From: Dictyophora rubrovolvata | Lineage: Eukaryota > Basidiomycota > Agaricomycetes > Phallales > Phallaceae | Direction of reading: 5' to 3' | DNA length: 64,000 nucleotides | Assembly: GCA_029959195.1 (NCBI GenBank) | Contig: CP114124.1 | Location: forward strand, 2,117,102 to 2,181,101 | Shown: piece by piece, positions 48,997-60,718 of the stretch | Layout: the number at the start of each line of letters is the position of its first letter | How positions within the stretch are numbered: position 1 is the first letter of the stretch | Notes under the pieces: model-generated | What the model saw: the letters and a program-made list of their open reading frames with translations, nothing else | Database searches by the model: none | What the model was told of the DNA's origin: nothing | Position numbers and translations under genes: made by a program

Positions 48997-49224
48997 TTAA
49001 CCGTAGCGACCTCTAATAATTTTTTCGTGAAGATCGTTAAGTTTGTGTTGAGGAATACCTCGCAATCGATTGTTGACTTCCAACGCGGTGGCAGCATGAC
49101 GCCGAGCAGTATCTTCGACTTGTTCTTTGTCTTTTTTTGTGGCATTATTATATGGACGCAAGACAGTGAGGACGAAACAGCGCATGCTATTCGGGAGGCG
49201 CTCGACGGCGATAAGTGACCGCAT
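48997..49224 (-). pseudogene. Family I copy A: first-exon remnant
   Basis: KDKEQVEDTARRHAATALEV and GIPQHKLNDLHEKII resemble the first exon of the intact copy at 51.4 kb (EEKQQVEFFAQRHAAF, GIPQNDLSKLHKNII). No matching second and third exons follow. Confidence 0.5.
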
Positions 49225-49429
49225 ATGGACTACGGGATCAATTACCTTTCGACAAACAAAGAATTTGTCTGTTGGCCTGTTTTTGCATCAACAACTTAAA
49301 GCCTTGTAAAGATGGAGGAAATACGATACATTAAGCATAGCCTATCAGAAAACAATAAAGAATTGGAATTCTCATTCACGGTGATTGAGGTATGTTATGT
49401 TCACCGAGGTTTCGGCGACATCCACAAGC

Positions 49430-50290
49430 CAAGCTCAACCCGTTCTTCCAAGTCACTAGGCGTCATTTCCATCGTTTGGGATGCTCCTTCCCAGCGCACT
49501 CCATAAACAATCCCATCCGTTACAACTCACTATCTCGAAAGCAGTAAAGCTCTTATCAGGAGGATCCCCAGCGGAGAAAATGCTACTATATAGATCTTTT
49601 ACAGGCAAACGTTCGAAACTGTCGAACGTAACCTTTTGATTTGAGGATCGACTCGGAGTGGCATCCCCAGGTTCGAAAAGGTTGGGATCCTCACTGTAAC
49701 GCTGGGTGTTGCCAATAGGATTGAATGAGACCTGGTTCCCTTTTTTGACGCGTCCGTCAAGTACGGAGTCACTAGTCACTAGTCACGTCTCTTTCTATGG
49801 GCCGCATGACTAGAAATAAAATAGTTCAGACGTTAATCATAGAACCAACGTTAGCTACTTTCATCATTTTCATTGAACTGTATAGATCGTGTAATCATAT
49901 CTGTCATGGATAAAAAAAACGAACTTACTCTTCAGGCGTATTCCCTCGCCGGAACTCCTCCACTTTTTTCTCTATTTCCCGGACAAAACTTGCAAGCTTC
50001 TCCGGTCTGGGCGTTTCAATCTGATTGTCGTCACCTTCCATGATCTTATTATATAGGTTGTACAATGCTAATCTGTCATGGCCTTCAGTCATGGCATAGA
50101 TAAAGGCAGCATGACGCTGCGCGAAACCTCGACGTGTTCTTTCTCTTGTTCGTAAGTCGCATGATGGTAAGGAAGAAGAAAACGAAAACGCGTGAGTTAG
50201 CGTAACCGGCGCGTAACCACGCGTCGGCGGACGCACGGAAGCAAAAAACGCGAGCAGGCCCTTACCACCGACACGATATAGTACGGTCAT
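49430..50290 (-). pseudogene. Family I copy B, degenerate
   Basis: First exon preserved from RHAAFIYAMTEGHDRL to RRGNTPEE, but its start is replaced by unrelated upstream sequence. The second exon is largely lost (near 49820-49890). The third exon (GNQVSFNPIGN, DPNLFEPGD, then SFTAFEIVS) continues in a shifted frame (WEGASQTMEM). Confidence 0.6.
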
Positions 50291-50525
50291 TTGACACGCG
50301 CCTTTTCAAACTTTGAGTCTCTGACTAGATATCGCGTTGACAAGTAGTTCATTGTCACGATTTTAACACAAAACAACCAATTAGGTAGTTCTAACAGATA
50401 TATTTATCTTTATATGGCAGCAGTAAAAAATTGTTGTCAAAATGGTACAAATGGCGTGTAAAATTGCGAGAACTACAAAGCATTGACATTCTTGTTAGCA
50501 TCGGCTACGGCATATGTTATGCAGC

Positions 50526-51428
50526 TTATGCTCCCCGAGGTTTCGGTGAAGCCCACAAACCCCGCGCAGACCTTTCTTCCAAGTCACTCGGCGTCATTTC
50601 CTCCGTGTGAGACGTCCCTTCCCAGCGCACTTCATAAACAATCCCATCCGCAGTATGTTTGAAGCTTACTAACTCGAACGCAGTAAAGTCCTGGCCATTA
50701 GTAGGAGGGTCTGCAACAAAAAAGATGCTGTTGAATAGATGATTTCCATCCGCCTTTTTGAACTGGTCGAATGCAATTTCCGTCCACTTGGCGGGGTCTC
50801 GACTGGCGTCCGAAGGGTTGAAAAAATTAGGATCTTGGCTATGAGGCTGGAAATTTCCAATAGGATTGAGGGAGACCTGGTCGCCTATTTTGACGTGTCC
50901 ATCGGGTAAAAGCACGCCCATTGCTTCCCATCTTTTTCCGTAGGCCGTGTGGCTAGACATAAAATCATTCAAACATCAGTCGTAGAAACAGAAGGGCCGT
51001 GTGCATACTGTATTTCTGTCATTCTAATATCGACAGCGTCGGCCAATCGCGGATGGTTATACGTCATATGATCATTCATCAATACGGCACCAGCATTAGC
51101 TGCTTTCATCATTTCCATTAAACTTTATAGATCGTATCAGTCATGTCTGCCTTCGAGTAAAAGACACTTACTCTTCAGGTGTATTTTTTTTGCGACACTC
51201 CTGAACTTTGGTCTCCAGACTTCTAATAAAGTCCTCGAGATCATGCAACTCGGGCCTTGGAACCTGATTCCGGGCACCTTGTATGATGTTCTTATGGAGC
51301 TTAGACAAGTCATTTTGAGGTATCCCTGTCAATTTGTCATCGGCTTCTGTCATTGCTAAGATAAAGGCGGCATGACGCTGCGCAAAAAACTCGACTTGTT
51401 GTTTCTCTTCTATCGAAAGTCGTGGCAT
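50526..51428 (-). CDS. Family I hypothetical protein, copy C (intact)
   Basis: Three exons (high to low): 51428-51172, 51122-51009, 50952-50526; 798 nt, 265 aa. No known family recognised. Exon 1 is charged and helical (MPRLSIEEKQQVEFFAQRHA, RSLETKVQECRKKNTPE). Exon 2 reads ANAGAVLMNDHMTYNHPRLA. Exon 3 holds the best conserved part: GKRWEAMGVLLPDGHVKIGD, NPIGNFQPHSQDPNFFNPSD, DFTAFELVSFK and EVRWEGTSH, ending ASPKPRGA. No signal peptide or membrane segment, so probably intracellular. It is one of at least six related copies in 12 kb, and the layout and both introns agree with copy D. Confidence 0.7.
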
Positions 51429-52199
51429 GAGTGCAAGAAAACCCTTCGTTTTGTCACTTTCTTCGGAGATTAAATATTTAGAGAAAAGGAATTACATAAT
51501 TTAGCTATTTTGACAGTCAACAATATTATTCTGCGCCTACACTGTAGCTCGGCCGGAACCCGCTGCTGGACAAAAGGTCGGCGCACCCTGGACCTCAACC
51601 TGAACGGAACTTGGCCAGTTCAGGGCTCCTACCATGTAGCTTCTTTTAATTTTAGCATGTTCGAAATGCAAGCAGGAATAGGATGACAAAACACATTGTT
51701 TTCAGAAGCACACATCTTACTTTAAATTGAGGGACCTTTATCGGCGGATCCCAAAACATAATTGCAAGGTATATTCAGTGATCAATACATGATTCCGATG
51801 GGTCTTTGGAGAGAGACGGAGCCTTGGGCCGAAGGAGGGAAATAAACGTCTTCGCGGACATCGCTAAAACCGTAATGTTCAAAAGAAAAGGCTTTCTTCT
51901 TCTCTTTCATGTTGATGTAGTCTTATAACCTTGTCCAGACGGATTGAACTAGAGTGTTTTGTCTAAACCCTTAAAAAAACTGCGCTGGGAGGGTCATTTG
52001 CCTGGTAGCATTATTTTACAAAGAACAGCCTAGGGTAATGATTTGTTTGGCTTTTGGCCATTTGTATGGCCGCATAGAAGTATTGGATAGTAAAGTATTT
52101 GTTTATACATGTTTTACTGGCGAAGCTGTTTTAGTAGTTACACAGGCTGTTGAGTTCCCAAACATGCCAAAAACCATTTATATAGAAAACTAGTTATGC
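51429..52199. other. Intergenic between tandem units 1 and 2
   Basis: No gene seen. Confidence 0.4.
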
Positions 52200-52808
52200 T
52201 GCCCAATTATAAGTATTTAATGCTCGGGCAGTACGCCTTGTTCCTACAGGAGGAAGCAAATGTGGTTGTACCGGATTGACTATCGGTAAATCCTGAAGAT
52301 TTTGTGCAACCGGGGTGACAAGGTTAAGAGGCATGGGACCACGGATGTGTCACGAATATACCCCACCTAACTTCACTCGGTTTGATACATCTTGTAAACC
52401 CAATTCCACTATACTGTGCATTTTTAACCTCTTAACCGTTGTTTCCATCCGACCCGGGGGTGCAACAGACATCATTTTAAACATTGTGTACCAACAGAAA
52501 AACGCTCCACATGGATACGCCGACCTATAATCTGAATATTGAGCTCGGATGAAATCCCGTCTGCTGAGATTTATACGCAATTTGCGGTAGATGTAGGCTG
52601 TATGTCATATCTAAATCAGTACACTTTACAGAGTATGCGCACATTAAGTACAAGTCATACAAGAATGGCTCCCCCATCCGTTCGGTGGGGGATCAATACT
52701 GCGTCTATAATCAATGTCGAAAGAAATACCCCAGATGACAGGGACTACGTTTTGCTGCATAAGTTGAAGTGGAAAAGCAGGTAATGGATATATAGGGTTA
52801 CGATCCAT
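52200..52808 (-). pseudogene. Family II copy 1, probably broken
   Basis: Matches the gene at 57.3-57.9 kb: starts MDRNPIYPLPAFPLQL, keeps VIWGISFDIDYRRSIDPPP, QYSDYRSAYPCGAFF and GRMETTVKRLKMHSIVELGL. It has GC in place of the GT donor of its only intron and a stop soon after KLGGVYS, where the other copy runs on for about 55 residues. Confidence 0.6.
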
Positions 52809-53799
52809 GAATGATTAAGACCTTTGAGTGAGAAGAGCTGGATTGTTTCATTCAAAGTACTGTGATATATATATAGCTCTCAATTTTCCATGCCAGCTAC
52901 GACATATACTACGTCACGGTCAGTCAAGGGGTCAAGGGACTTGAAGCCCGAATACTATCATCTGGTTAATCGATATTAATGGCTCTGAAGGGATGCGAGT
53001 CACATATATTGTGGCTGTGGCTGCTGCGTGTTCATGTCCAGTCTGGTTCAGTCTTGTCCAACGGTTGCCTGCAGGGAAGGGCTCACGCTCATTTTCAGGC
53101 AACTTTTATCGATGATATCGATAAGTAGACCAGGAAAAAACAGATTTTCCATTTCCTCATAAAGATGGAAAGGAAGCCCAACCTTTATCAATTTAAATGA
53201 CATTACTTAATATGAATAAAAAGGGCCAAGAAAACTCTCAGATTTGATTATATCTACGAATGTATTGCAATAAACTAATCTGTTCTACATGAGTCATGAA
53301 GCTTTCAGGGAAAGACAACCCTTCTTTGGACATGAACCAGTTTAAGTTTGTTCCATTGCCGATCCGAAAAACCGACTTGAGTTTAAGCCCTCAGGCAACA
53401 TACTTTGTCCAGCAATTTATTGTGACCGCCAAATAACATCCTTTTGTTAAGAGTTATTAACCCTGTGTCCGCTGGACAAAGAAAATGCAAATGACTCCGG
53501 TGACGATTAGGACCATATGGGGTTGGAGTCTGCCATTGGCCAATCGACAGTTCTGCATCGCACATATAATTGATTAATAATGTACACAGGGTGAGAACTA
53601 CAACAAGAAAATAACCCGCGCGCGATTGATCAGCTCCCTACGCGTAACGATTTCTGTTAGATCACGTATTAATCAGGTTAATGTGAGTCGAAATATGAGC
53701 AATGAATGTATTAATTGGAAACTTCGTAAATAAAGGAATTCTTTGGTAGTCCATTAACGTTAGCGTCTTAAAATTGGAACATTGAGAGGATATCATTAA
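52809..53799. other. Unit 2 spacer, duplicated in unit 3
   Basis: 53230-53600 matches about 58270-58620 in direct orientation. No coding content recognised. Confidence 0.55.
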
Positions 53800-54660
53800 T
53801 TGACTGTATTATGCTGAAGATGTCCACAATAACCCCCAGAAAGCTCTTTCAGTTCTTCCAAAGCTACGTCCGTCGCGTGAGATGCTCCATCCCAACGCAC
53901 TTTACTTTGCGGGTATCTCTACCATGGCCTAGTGTCTCAAAAGCAGTAAGGTTCTGCGCACTATAAACTATCCGTAACTATCCGCAACTAGCTCAGGCGG
54001 CCGGAAGCATGTTGTTACTCATCGTTATGGCACTATCATCACCTACTTTCATCATTTCCATCGCACTCTTATGGTCATGATAAGTATTTACCTTCACAAC
54101 AAATCGGGTAGGCCCCTAGCTTTATATTACTGCACAACGAATCTAAGAGTTCAAGGCGAAAACGTCAGCTATCTATTCAACAAGAAATGAACAAAAGAAA
54201 ACGCGCACCTTGGAGTTCAAGACGAGCTTTCTAAATTATCTATGTACTAGTTTATGCGCCGATACTTAGGTCGTGTTGTACTACTACTTCGTCATACTTG
54301 TCGCGGAGAAGATAAATGGACTTACGCTTCGGGTGTACTTTTTTGCCAAATGTTGCTTGACCTGACCTTCCCTCGTTGATAGCCGTTTCAGGATCTTCTA
54401 ATTCGGGAACTGCAATCTAATTGTGACCGCCTTGGATGATATTCGTGTAAAAGGCCCGGAGAATCGCAGAGATGGCCTTTCCAATCGACGATCCGACATA
54501 CAGCCTATCATGACGTTGAGAAGAGCGGCATGACGCTTCGAAAACTTGGTCTGTGTCAGAACATTGGTATGAATGCTGGACCGTGCTGAGGATGAACTTG
54601 AAAGAAAAATGCCACTTAATTTCAGGCGCCTCAAGTCGGTGAGCGATACTTACGCCGACA
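53800..54660 (-). pseudogene. Family I copy E, decayed
   Basis: Short matches to the first exon (KFSKRHAALLNVMI, near 54510-54560) and to the third exon end (near 53850-53990) survive without an open frame between them. It occupies the same place in unit 2 as copy B in unit 1 and copy F in unit 3. Confidence 0.55.
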
Positions 54661-54865
54661 TGATATATGTAGTACGGTCACTTGACACGCGCCTTTTCAA
54701 ACTTTGACTAGATATCGCGTTGACAAGTAGACGATTTTGACACACAAAACAGCCAGTTAAGTTCTAACAGACATATTATCTTATATGGCAGCAGTAAAAA
54801 AACATTGTTGTCAAAATGGTACAAATAGCATGTAAAATTGCGGGACTATACAGCATTGACTACGG
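54655..54865 (-). repeat. Upstream segment repeated among family I copies
   Basis: From TAGTACGGTCA to GCAGCAGTAAAA this segment matches 50269-50500 and, in part, 60290-60365. It lies between adjacent family I copies and so may carry the promoter of one and the 3' end of the next. Confidence 0.6.
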
Positions 54866-54871
54866 CATACG

Positions 54872-55768
54872 TTATGCTCCCCGAGGCTTCGGTGTAGCCC
54901 ATAAGCCCAGCTCAGCTCGTTCTTTCAGCTCGATCGACTCCATCTCCATAGCGTGAGATGTTCCCTCCCAGCGCACGTCATACATAATCCCATTTGGAGT
55001 ACGCTTGAGGCCTACTAATTCGAAAGCGTTATGGCCAACTAGAAAAGGGTCTTTAAAAAAAAAAATGCTGTTGAATAGATGATTATCATCCGCATTTTTG
55101 AACTCATCAAATGTAATCTTGCGCCAATTTTTGGGGTTTCGACTGTCATCTGAAGGATCGAAAAGGTTGGGATCTTCGTTATGAGGCCGGAAATTGCCAA
55201 TGGGATTGAGGGAGACTTGGTCGCCTATTTTGACGTGTCCGTTAGGCAAAAGCACGCCCAATGCTTCCCATCTTTTTCTGTAGACCGTGTGACTAGATAT
55301 AAAATTATTCAGACATGGGTCGCGGGCACGGAAGGGCGGTGCGCATACTGTATTTCTGTCATTCTACCACCCACAGCATCGGCCAATCGCGGATGGTTGT
55401 ACTCCATATGATTATTCATCATCATAGCACCAGCATTACCTGCTTTCATCATCCTCATCGCACTTTAGAGATTGTGTGATTCATCTGTCATTCATAGAGG
55501 GGGGAACATACTGTTCAGGTGTGTTTCCTCGCCGGAACTCGTCAACCTTGTTTTTCATACGCACGGTAAAGTCTTCAAGATCGGCTAATTTTGGGGTTAT
55601 CATTTGACCGTCGTCCTCAGCCATGATCTTTTTATACAGTTGTAGAAATGCTTCTTGAGGCATTCCCGTCAACCTGTCACCACCTTCAGTCATGGCATAA
55701 ATAAGCTCAGCTTGACGCTGCGCGAATATCTCGACCTGTTTCTTCTCGTCTTTCGAAAGCCGTGGCAT
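54872..55768 (-). CDS. Family I hypothetical protein, copy D (intact)
   Basis: Three exons (high to low): 55768-55512, 55462-55349, 55292-54872; 792 nt, 263 aa. Same exon plan and intron phases as copy C. Conserved parts: MPRLSKDEKKQVEIFAQRQA, MTEGGDRLTGMPQ, NHPRLADAVG, GVLLPNGHVKIGDQVSLNP, DPNLFDPSDDSRNP, VRWEGTSHAMEM and ATPKPRGA. Differences are spread as substitutions and the frame is kept, which argues for selection on the protein. Function unknown. Confidence 0.7.
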
Positions 55769-56183
55769 GAATGCAAGAGGTAGGAAGAAAACGCGTTTGT
55801 TTTGTCACCTTCTTGCGGAGATTAAATATTATAGACCAAAGGAATTACATAATTTCGATTATTATTTTCAAGCGACGAAAACATCACGGCTCCATCGGCG
55901 GGACAAAGCTGAAGCCCATTACTTATATAGGGCGGTTAAGTCCACGCTCTATTGAAGTCGGACTTTGGACAAGAAGGGCCGGAATTTTTCCAGACATTCC
56001 TCGGATTCAATAGCCACAACCCTGTGTCAGAAATCAACAGAGTAATTCAATTATTTAAGCATAGCCAAAAATTCAAGGAGGATGGCAAAACACGTCACAT
56101 GGCTGATTCTGAGCTGTTGAAGATAGACAGCGCCACTAAGTGTGAGCGCTTGTGTAGTTAGTTTTAGCTTAGTCACACACTCG

Positions 56184-56219
56184 CCTAAAGGTTCAAGGCT
56201 TCGCCTTGAACTCTTTAGG
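56184..56219. repeat. Hairpin 1 (stem about 16 bp)
   Basis: CCTAAAGGTTCAAGGC, loop TTC, then GCCTTGAACTCTTTAGG: near-perfect stem with one bulged base. Confidence 0.7.
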
Positions 56220-56261
56220 TGAGCTATTTCTTTTTCATTCTTTTTTCTGTACATATCTAAC

Positions 56262-56282
56262 GTTCAAGGCTTCGCCTTGAAC
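56262..56282. repeat. Hairpin 2, copy of the core of hairpin 1
   Basis: GTTCAAGGC-TTC-GCCTTGAAC, a perfect 9 bp stem, followed by TCTTTAG as in hairpin 1; 71 bases downstream of it. Confidence 0.7.
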
Positions 56283-57265
56283 TCTTTAGCTATATTCTGC
56301 TGCTCGTAATATAAGCTATATTACTCTAGCCGTTGTTATGAGCACTCATACACAAAAGACTTTTGTCCGCTGTTATTTAAAACAATCATAGTATGACAGT
56401 CCTTGAGTCCTCCCGGACATCCCCACTGGTCAGTTGACAGTGCTCTATGATATAGGGCAGCATGCCATTAGCAATAGAATGTATGAATAGTTGTTTTGGA
56501 ATGTCAGCCATTTTACTACTATTTGAACTATTTACAAAGCCGCGGACCTTGGTTATACAGAATATATTATATATAATATTAAACAAAGAGGAATTAAACA
56601 TTTGAGCATTGACGATACTAGTTCGCTTATTCATTGCTCGAGTTACTCTACTCAGAATGTGCTCTATTTCTTTAAAATTACCCTAACAAGATGGATTTCA
56701 GAATTCAGATGTTCGGTCGCTGAAGTCTGCAGTCGGTAATCGCAGTCTGGTTTGCAAACGAAACTACCACAAAGTTGGCTGACTGGGGTGACTACCAATG
56801 TAAAGGACAATATGCGCTACATTATATGTCTGACTCTACAAACGAATAAGGAAAATAACCATGAATCCATGGTGCTAAGTCGTATGATTTTCTAAGTAAG
56901 AAAAACTCGAACACAGCCGCTTTGGAGTTTTTAAAGTTTGCATAGCTTAATCTATATGTAATACGTATGTATACCCTGGTAGCACGTTCACCCAATAATA
57001 ATGCCAATATCACCTATCCCACACCATAGTCCTTTACAATTGACAAACTAATAATTCACTTGGCTATTGGACTTCGAGTGGTAAATACCGTATAAAGCAG
57101 AAGCAGAAAAGATAGTAGCTTATTAGTAAATTATCACGTAGTGATGCACAATAGACTGAAAGGTTTTCTGTATTAAACAGAAGATATCCAGCCTGAGGAA
57201 ATCATGATTGACAGGTTATTGAGTCTCCTAACGTGCTAAAACACCATTTCGATAAGACTAACTAA

Positions 57266-57897
57266 TTACGTTACCCAATTGTAAGGATCCAATGCATCGG
57301 CAGTAGGCTTCGTTCCTACAGGAGGAAGCATGTGTTGTGGTACCGGATTGGTAAGAGGCATATTCTGCGGGATTAATAGGCGATGGGCAACTGGGGTGAC
57401 AAGGTCTAAAGGCATGGGACCACGGACATGTCGCAAATATGCCCCACCTAGTTTCACTCGTTCCGATACATCCTGCAGACCAAATTCCACTATGCTGTGC
57501 ATTCTTAATCTCCTAACTGTTGTTTCCATCCGACCCAGGGGTTCAACCGACATCAACTGAAACATTGTAGCCCAACTGAACCATGCCCCACAAGGAAACT
57601 CTGATCTGTAATCCGAATATTGAGATGGGATAAAACCCCGAACTTGGAGACTGGAACACAGTTTGGTGTATATATAAGCTGCATCCAACAAATCAGTACA
57701 CCTTATGAGTATAGGCACATGATAGTGAATATCATACAAGAGTTACTCCCCCACCTGGATGGTGGGGGATCAATACTGTGTCGATAATAAATGTCGTAAG
57801 AAATACCCCAAATTAAAGGTACTAAGTTTTGCGGCAAAAGTTGTGGTGTAAAATGTGGTATTGGATATACAGTGTCGTGGTCAGGCGGCTGAGCCAT
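57266..57897 (-). CDS. Family II hypothetical protein (copy 2)
   Basis: Two exons: 57897 to about 57752, a 68 nt intron (GTAACT...GCAG), then about 57683-57266; roughly 187 aa. The ATG at 57897 (MAQPPDHDTVYPIPHF) matches the start of copy 1, though an in-frame ATG at 57966 exists. Conserved parts: LVPLIWGISYDIYYRHSIDP, QYSDYRSEFPCGAWFSW, GRMETTVRRLRMHSIVEFGL and QDVSERVKLGGAYL, then a Pro-rich tail ending DPYNWVT. Not recognised. Each of units 2 and 3 has one family II gene next to family I copies. Confidence 0.55.
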
Positions 57898-58620
57898 GGA
57901 TAGGGCCCAAGCCAGAAGAGATGACTGGACTGTTTTGAAAGTACTGCAATATATATAGTTTTCCATTTACAAACTGAGAATTTTTCATCTCTCTCACAGC
58001 AATTTGTGGCTATGTCAATTAAGGAGTTTGGATATTTGTGCGAGTAAACTGGCACTGATTCGATGAAACACCGCTTCATGTTCATTGTTCACGCCCAGTC
58101 TTGTCCAATGGTTGCCTTCAGGGCCGAGTTCTTATTCATTGTCAGATGATCTTATCGATGAATTTTGACTAGACATAAAAAAATTCCCTGTTTCTCAGTA
58201 GTAAGTACAATGGAAAGTACTAAGGTAACCATGTTTAGGGGTTTATCGATTATTGATCAACGGTTACACAACTGATTATCCTAAGAATGTGTTACAATAA
58301 AGTAATATGTTATACATGAGTCATAAAGCTGAGTTCAAGAGAAAGACGACCCTTCTTTGGACATGAACCCATGTAAGTTTATTGTTCCATTGTCAATCCA
58401 AAAAACCAACTTAAGTTTAAGCCCTCAGGCAACATACCTTATCCAGTTACTACTACGTTATCATGGACAACTTCCAAATAACGCTCTTTTGTTTGAGTTA
58501 TCGTTATCAACCCTATGTCCACTGGACAAAGGAATGCAAATGACGGGCCGGTGACGATTATACCCACATGGGGTTGGACTGGCTAATCGACAGTTCTGCG
58601 TTGCACATATATGCTGGAGG
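57898..58620. other. Unit 3 spacer, duplicated from unit 2
   Basis: About 58270-58620 matches 53230-53600. No gene. Confidence 0.5.
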
Positions 58621-59560
58621 TATCTACAGTCCACCCTCAGAAGGCTCTCTCAATTCTTCCAAAAATTCGTCCATCATGTGAGATGTTCCGTCCAACACAC
58701 TTCACTTTGTGGGTATCATCTCTGCAGCCTAATATCTCGAAAGCACTAAGGTCATGCACACCATAGTTTCTGATGAATAAGATGTTGTTGAATATGTCTT
58801 TGAATGAAAATGCTTGAATTTGTCGAAAGTAATAATTGGTGACATGAGGATCGGTAGTCTGTGAGGGTTCGAAGTGATTGAGACTTTCCATGACTCTGCA
58901 TATACTGGTACTAGCTGGGATTGAGTTCAGTGGTGAATAGGTTTCCTTTAATATTTTGACAATTTTAACTAATTCCAATCTCATTTCGAAGTCGGCCTGA
59001 CTACATGAGACATCATTGAAAATGATCATGAAAAAAAATCGCATGCGTACTGAATATCTGACATCTTGAATTACAACTATCTGTAACTACCACAAACGGT
59101 TCAAGCGGTCAAAATCATGTTTTTACTCATTGTTATGGAATTACCATTAACCACTTTTGTCATTTCCATCACACTTTTATGGTCACGATAAATACCTGTC
59201 GTTGAGTATATAAATGGACTTACACTTTGGATGTACTTTTTGGCCAAAGTTGCTTGACTCATTCCTCGTCTCACAGCCTGAAAGGCTTCAGGATCTGCTA
59301 ATTCAGGGGTTGCAATCTAATTGTGACTTCACTTGGATGATATTCAATGTGTGGGATTTGGCCCGGAGTTGACATTTTGGTAACTCTCCAATCGACATAC
59401 AGCCCCTCTCATCATGATGGCGTTGAGAAGAGCGCATGACACTGCGAGAACTGCTCAACTTGGTGTCATTTTTATAAAGAACACTGGTATGAATGCTGGG
59501 CCGTGCTGAGGATGAAAAAAAATGCCACCTAATCATGATGGGCACCTGAAAGTCGGTGAG
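58621..59560 (-). pseudogene. Family I copy F, decayed
   Basis: Third-exon remnants (LNHFEPSQ, FKDIFNNILFI, LSAFEILGC, matching the NHLFNSIFF and TAFELVSFK parts of intact copies) and a poorly kept first exon near 59300-59545. Same position in unit 3 as copy E in unit 2. Confidence 0.55.
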
Positions 59561-60367
59561 GGATACTTACGCCGACTCAGTATTCATATTCAGTGCTCAG
59601 CGATCGGGAGGTTTGGATAACTGAACACTTGCAATCTGCGGATTCGTGTATTAGCTATTATAGCTAATGGCTGCGTTACTTTTCAACACACAGATTATCG
59701 AGAAACTTTGGAGAAACTTGGGAACATCCCGCTCTAGCCAAATGGTATACAACGGCCGGCACTAAAAGGACATCAACCATATATAAACTGTTTTCGTTCT
59801 TGGGTACGTCGAAACCCCCCTCAATCAAGATTGATACTAACTTCAATTTAAACTTACTAAGCCCACTCACCTTTTGTGTCTGCTACATCATCGCAATTAC
59901 AGTTACATATACATACATCCGCTTGCCAGTGCATGGACATATCAAGCTTTCAAGCTGCTAACATGAACAGAATAAAAACAAGAGGGATTCTTTACATATC
60001 CATTGATGTCCACCACAAAGTCACAGCTTAAGTCTCTTCCGTTCAAGAGAAGTTTATAAGAGACACCGTTGTTGACAGAATTTCTGATAACTTGATAATC
60101 TTCATGTTAACTATTGATCATTGTATGGGTAAACATACGACAGATGGGACAAATGTTGAGCTAATGTTACCAAGGTTCAGAAAATATGTCTTCTTTCACG
60201 CGAAGATCTCTAGATGTGTAAATCATATTGGGTTTCATGAGACATCGAAAGTTCAACGTCAATACTTCAATCGATTGAGTGGTGTTGTCAGAGCGTACAA
60301 ATGTAAAATTGCGGGAGCTACAAAGCATTGACATTTGTGAAGTTGTTAGCATAGACTGCGACATATG
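59561..60367. other. Intergenic between copies F and G
   Basis: No gene seen. The last 70 bases resemble the region repeated between other family I copies. Confidence 0.4.
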
Positions 60368-60718
60368 TTATGCTCCCCGAGGTTTCGGTGAAGCCCACAA
60401 ACCCCGCGCAGAACTATCTTCCAAGTCACTTGGCGTCATTTCCTCCATATGAGACATCTCTTCCCAGCGCACTTCATAAACAATCCCATCTGCAGTATGT
60501 TTGAAGCTTACTAACTCGAACGTGGTAAAGTCCTGGCTATTAGTAAGAGGGTCTGCAATGAAAAAAATGTTGTTGAATAGATAGTTTCCATCCGCATTTT
60601 TGAACTCGTCGAATATGATTTTCGTCCACTTTGCAGGGTCTCGACTGGCATCTGAAGGATTGAAAAGATTGGGATCTTGGTTATGAGGCTGGAAATTCCC
60701 AATAGGATCGGGTGAGAC
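60368..60718 (-). pseudogene. Family I copy G, cut by a Copia element
   Basis: Keeps most of the third exon: DPIGNFQPHNQDPNLFNPSD, DFTTFELVSFK, EVRWEEMSHMEEM, ASPKPRGA. It is closest to copy C. Homology to the family stops at about 60719, where the retroelement begins; the rest of the gene, if it survives, lies beyond the window. Confidence 0.7.

Larger units (their letters stand above)
55769..57265. other. Intergenic between units 2 and 3, with duplicated hairpins
   Basis: No gene. Contains the two GTTCAAGGC hairpins listed separately. The rest is AT-rich. Confidence 0.4.
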
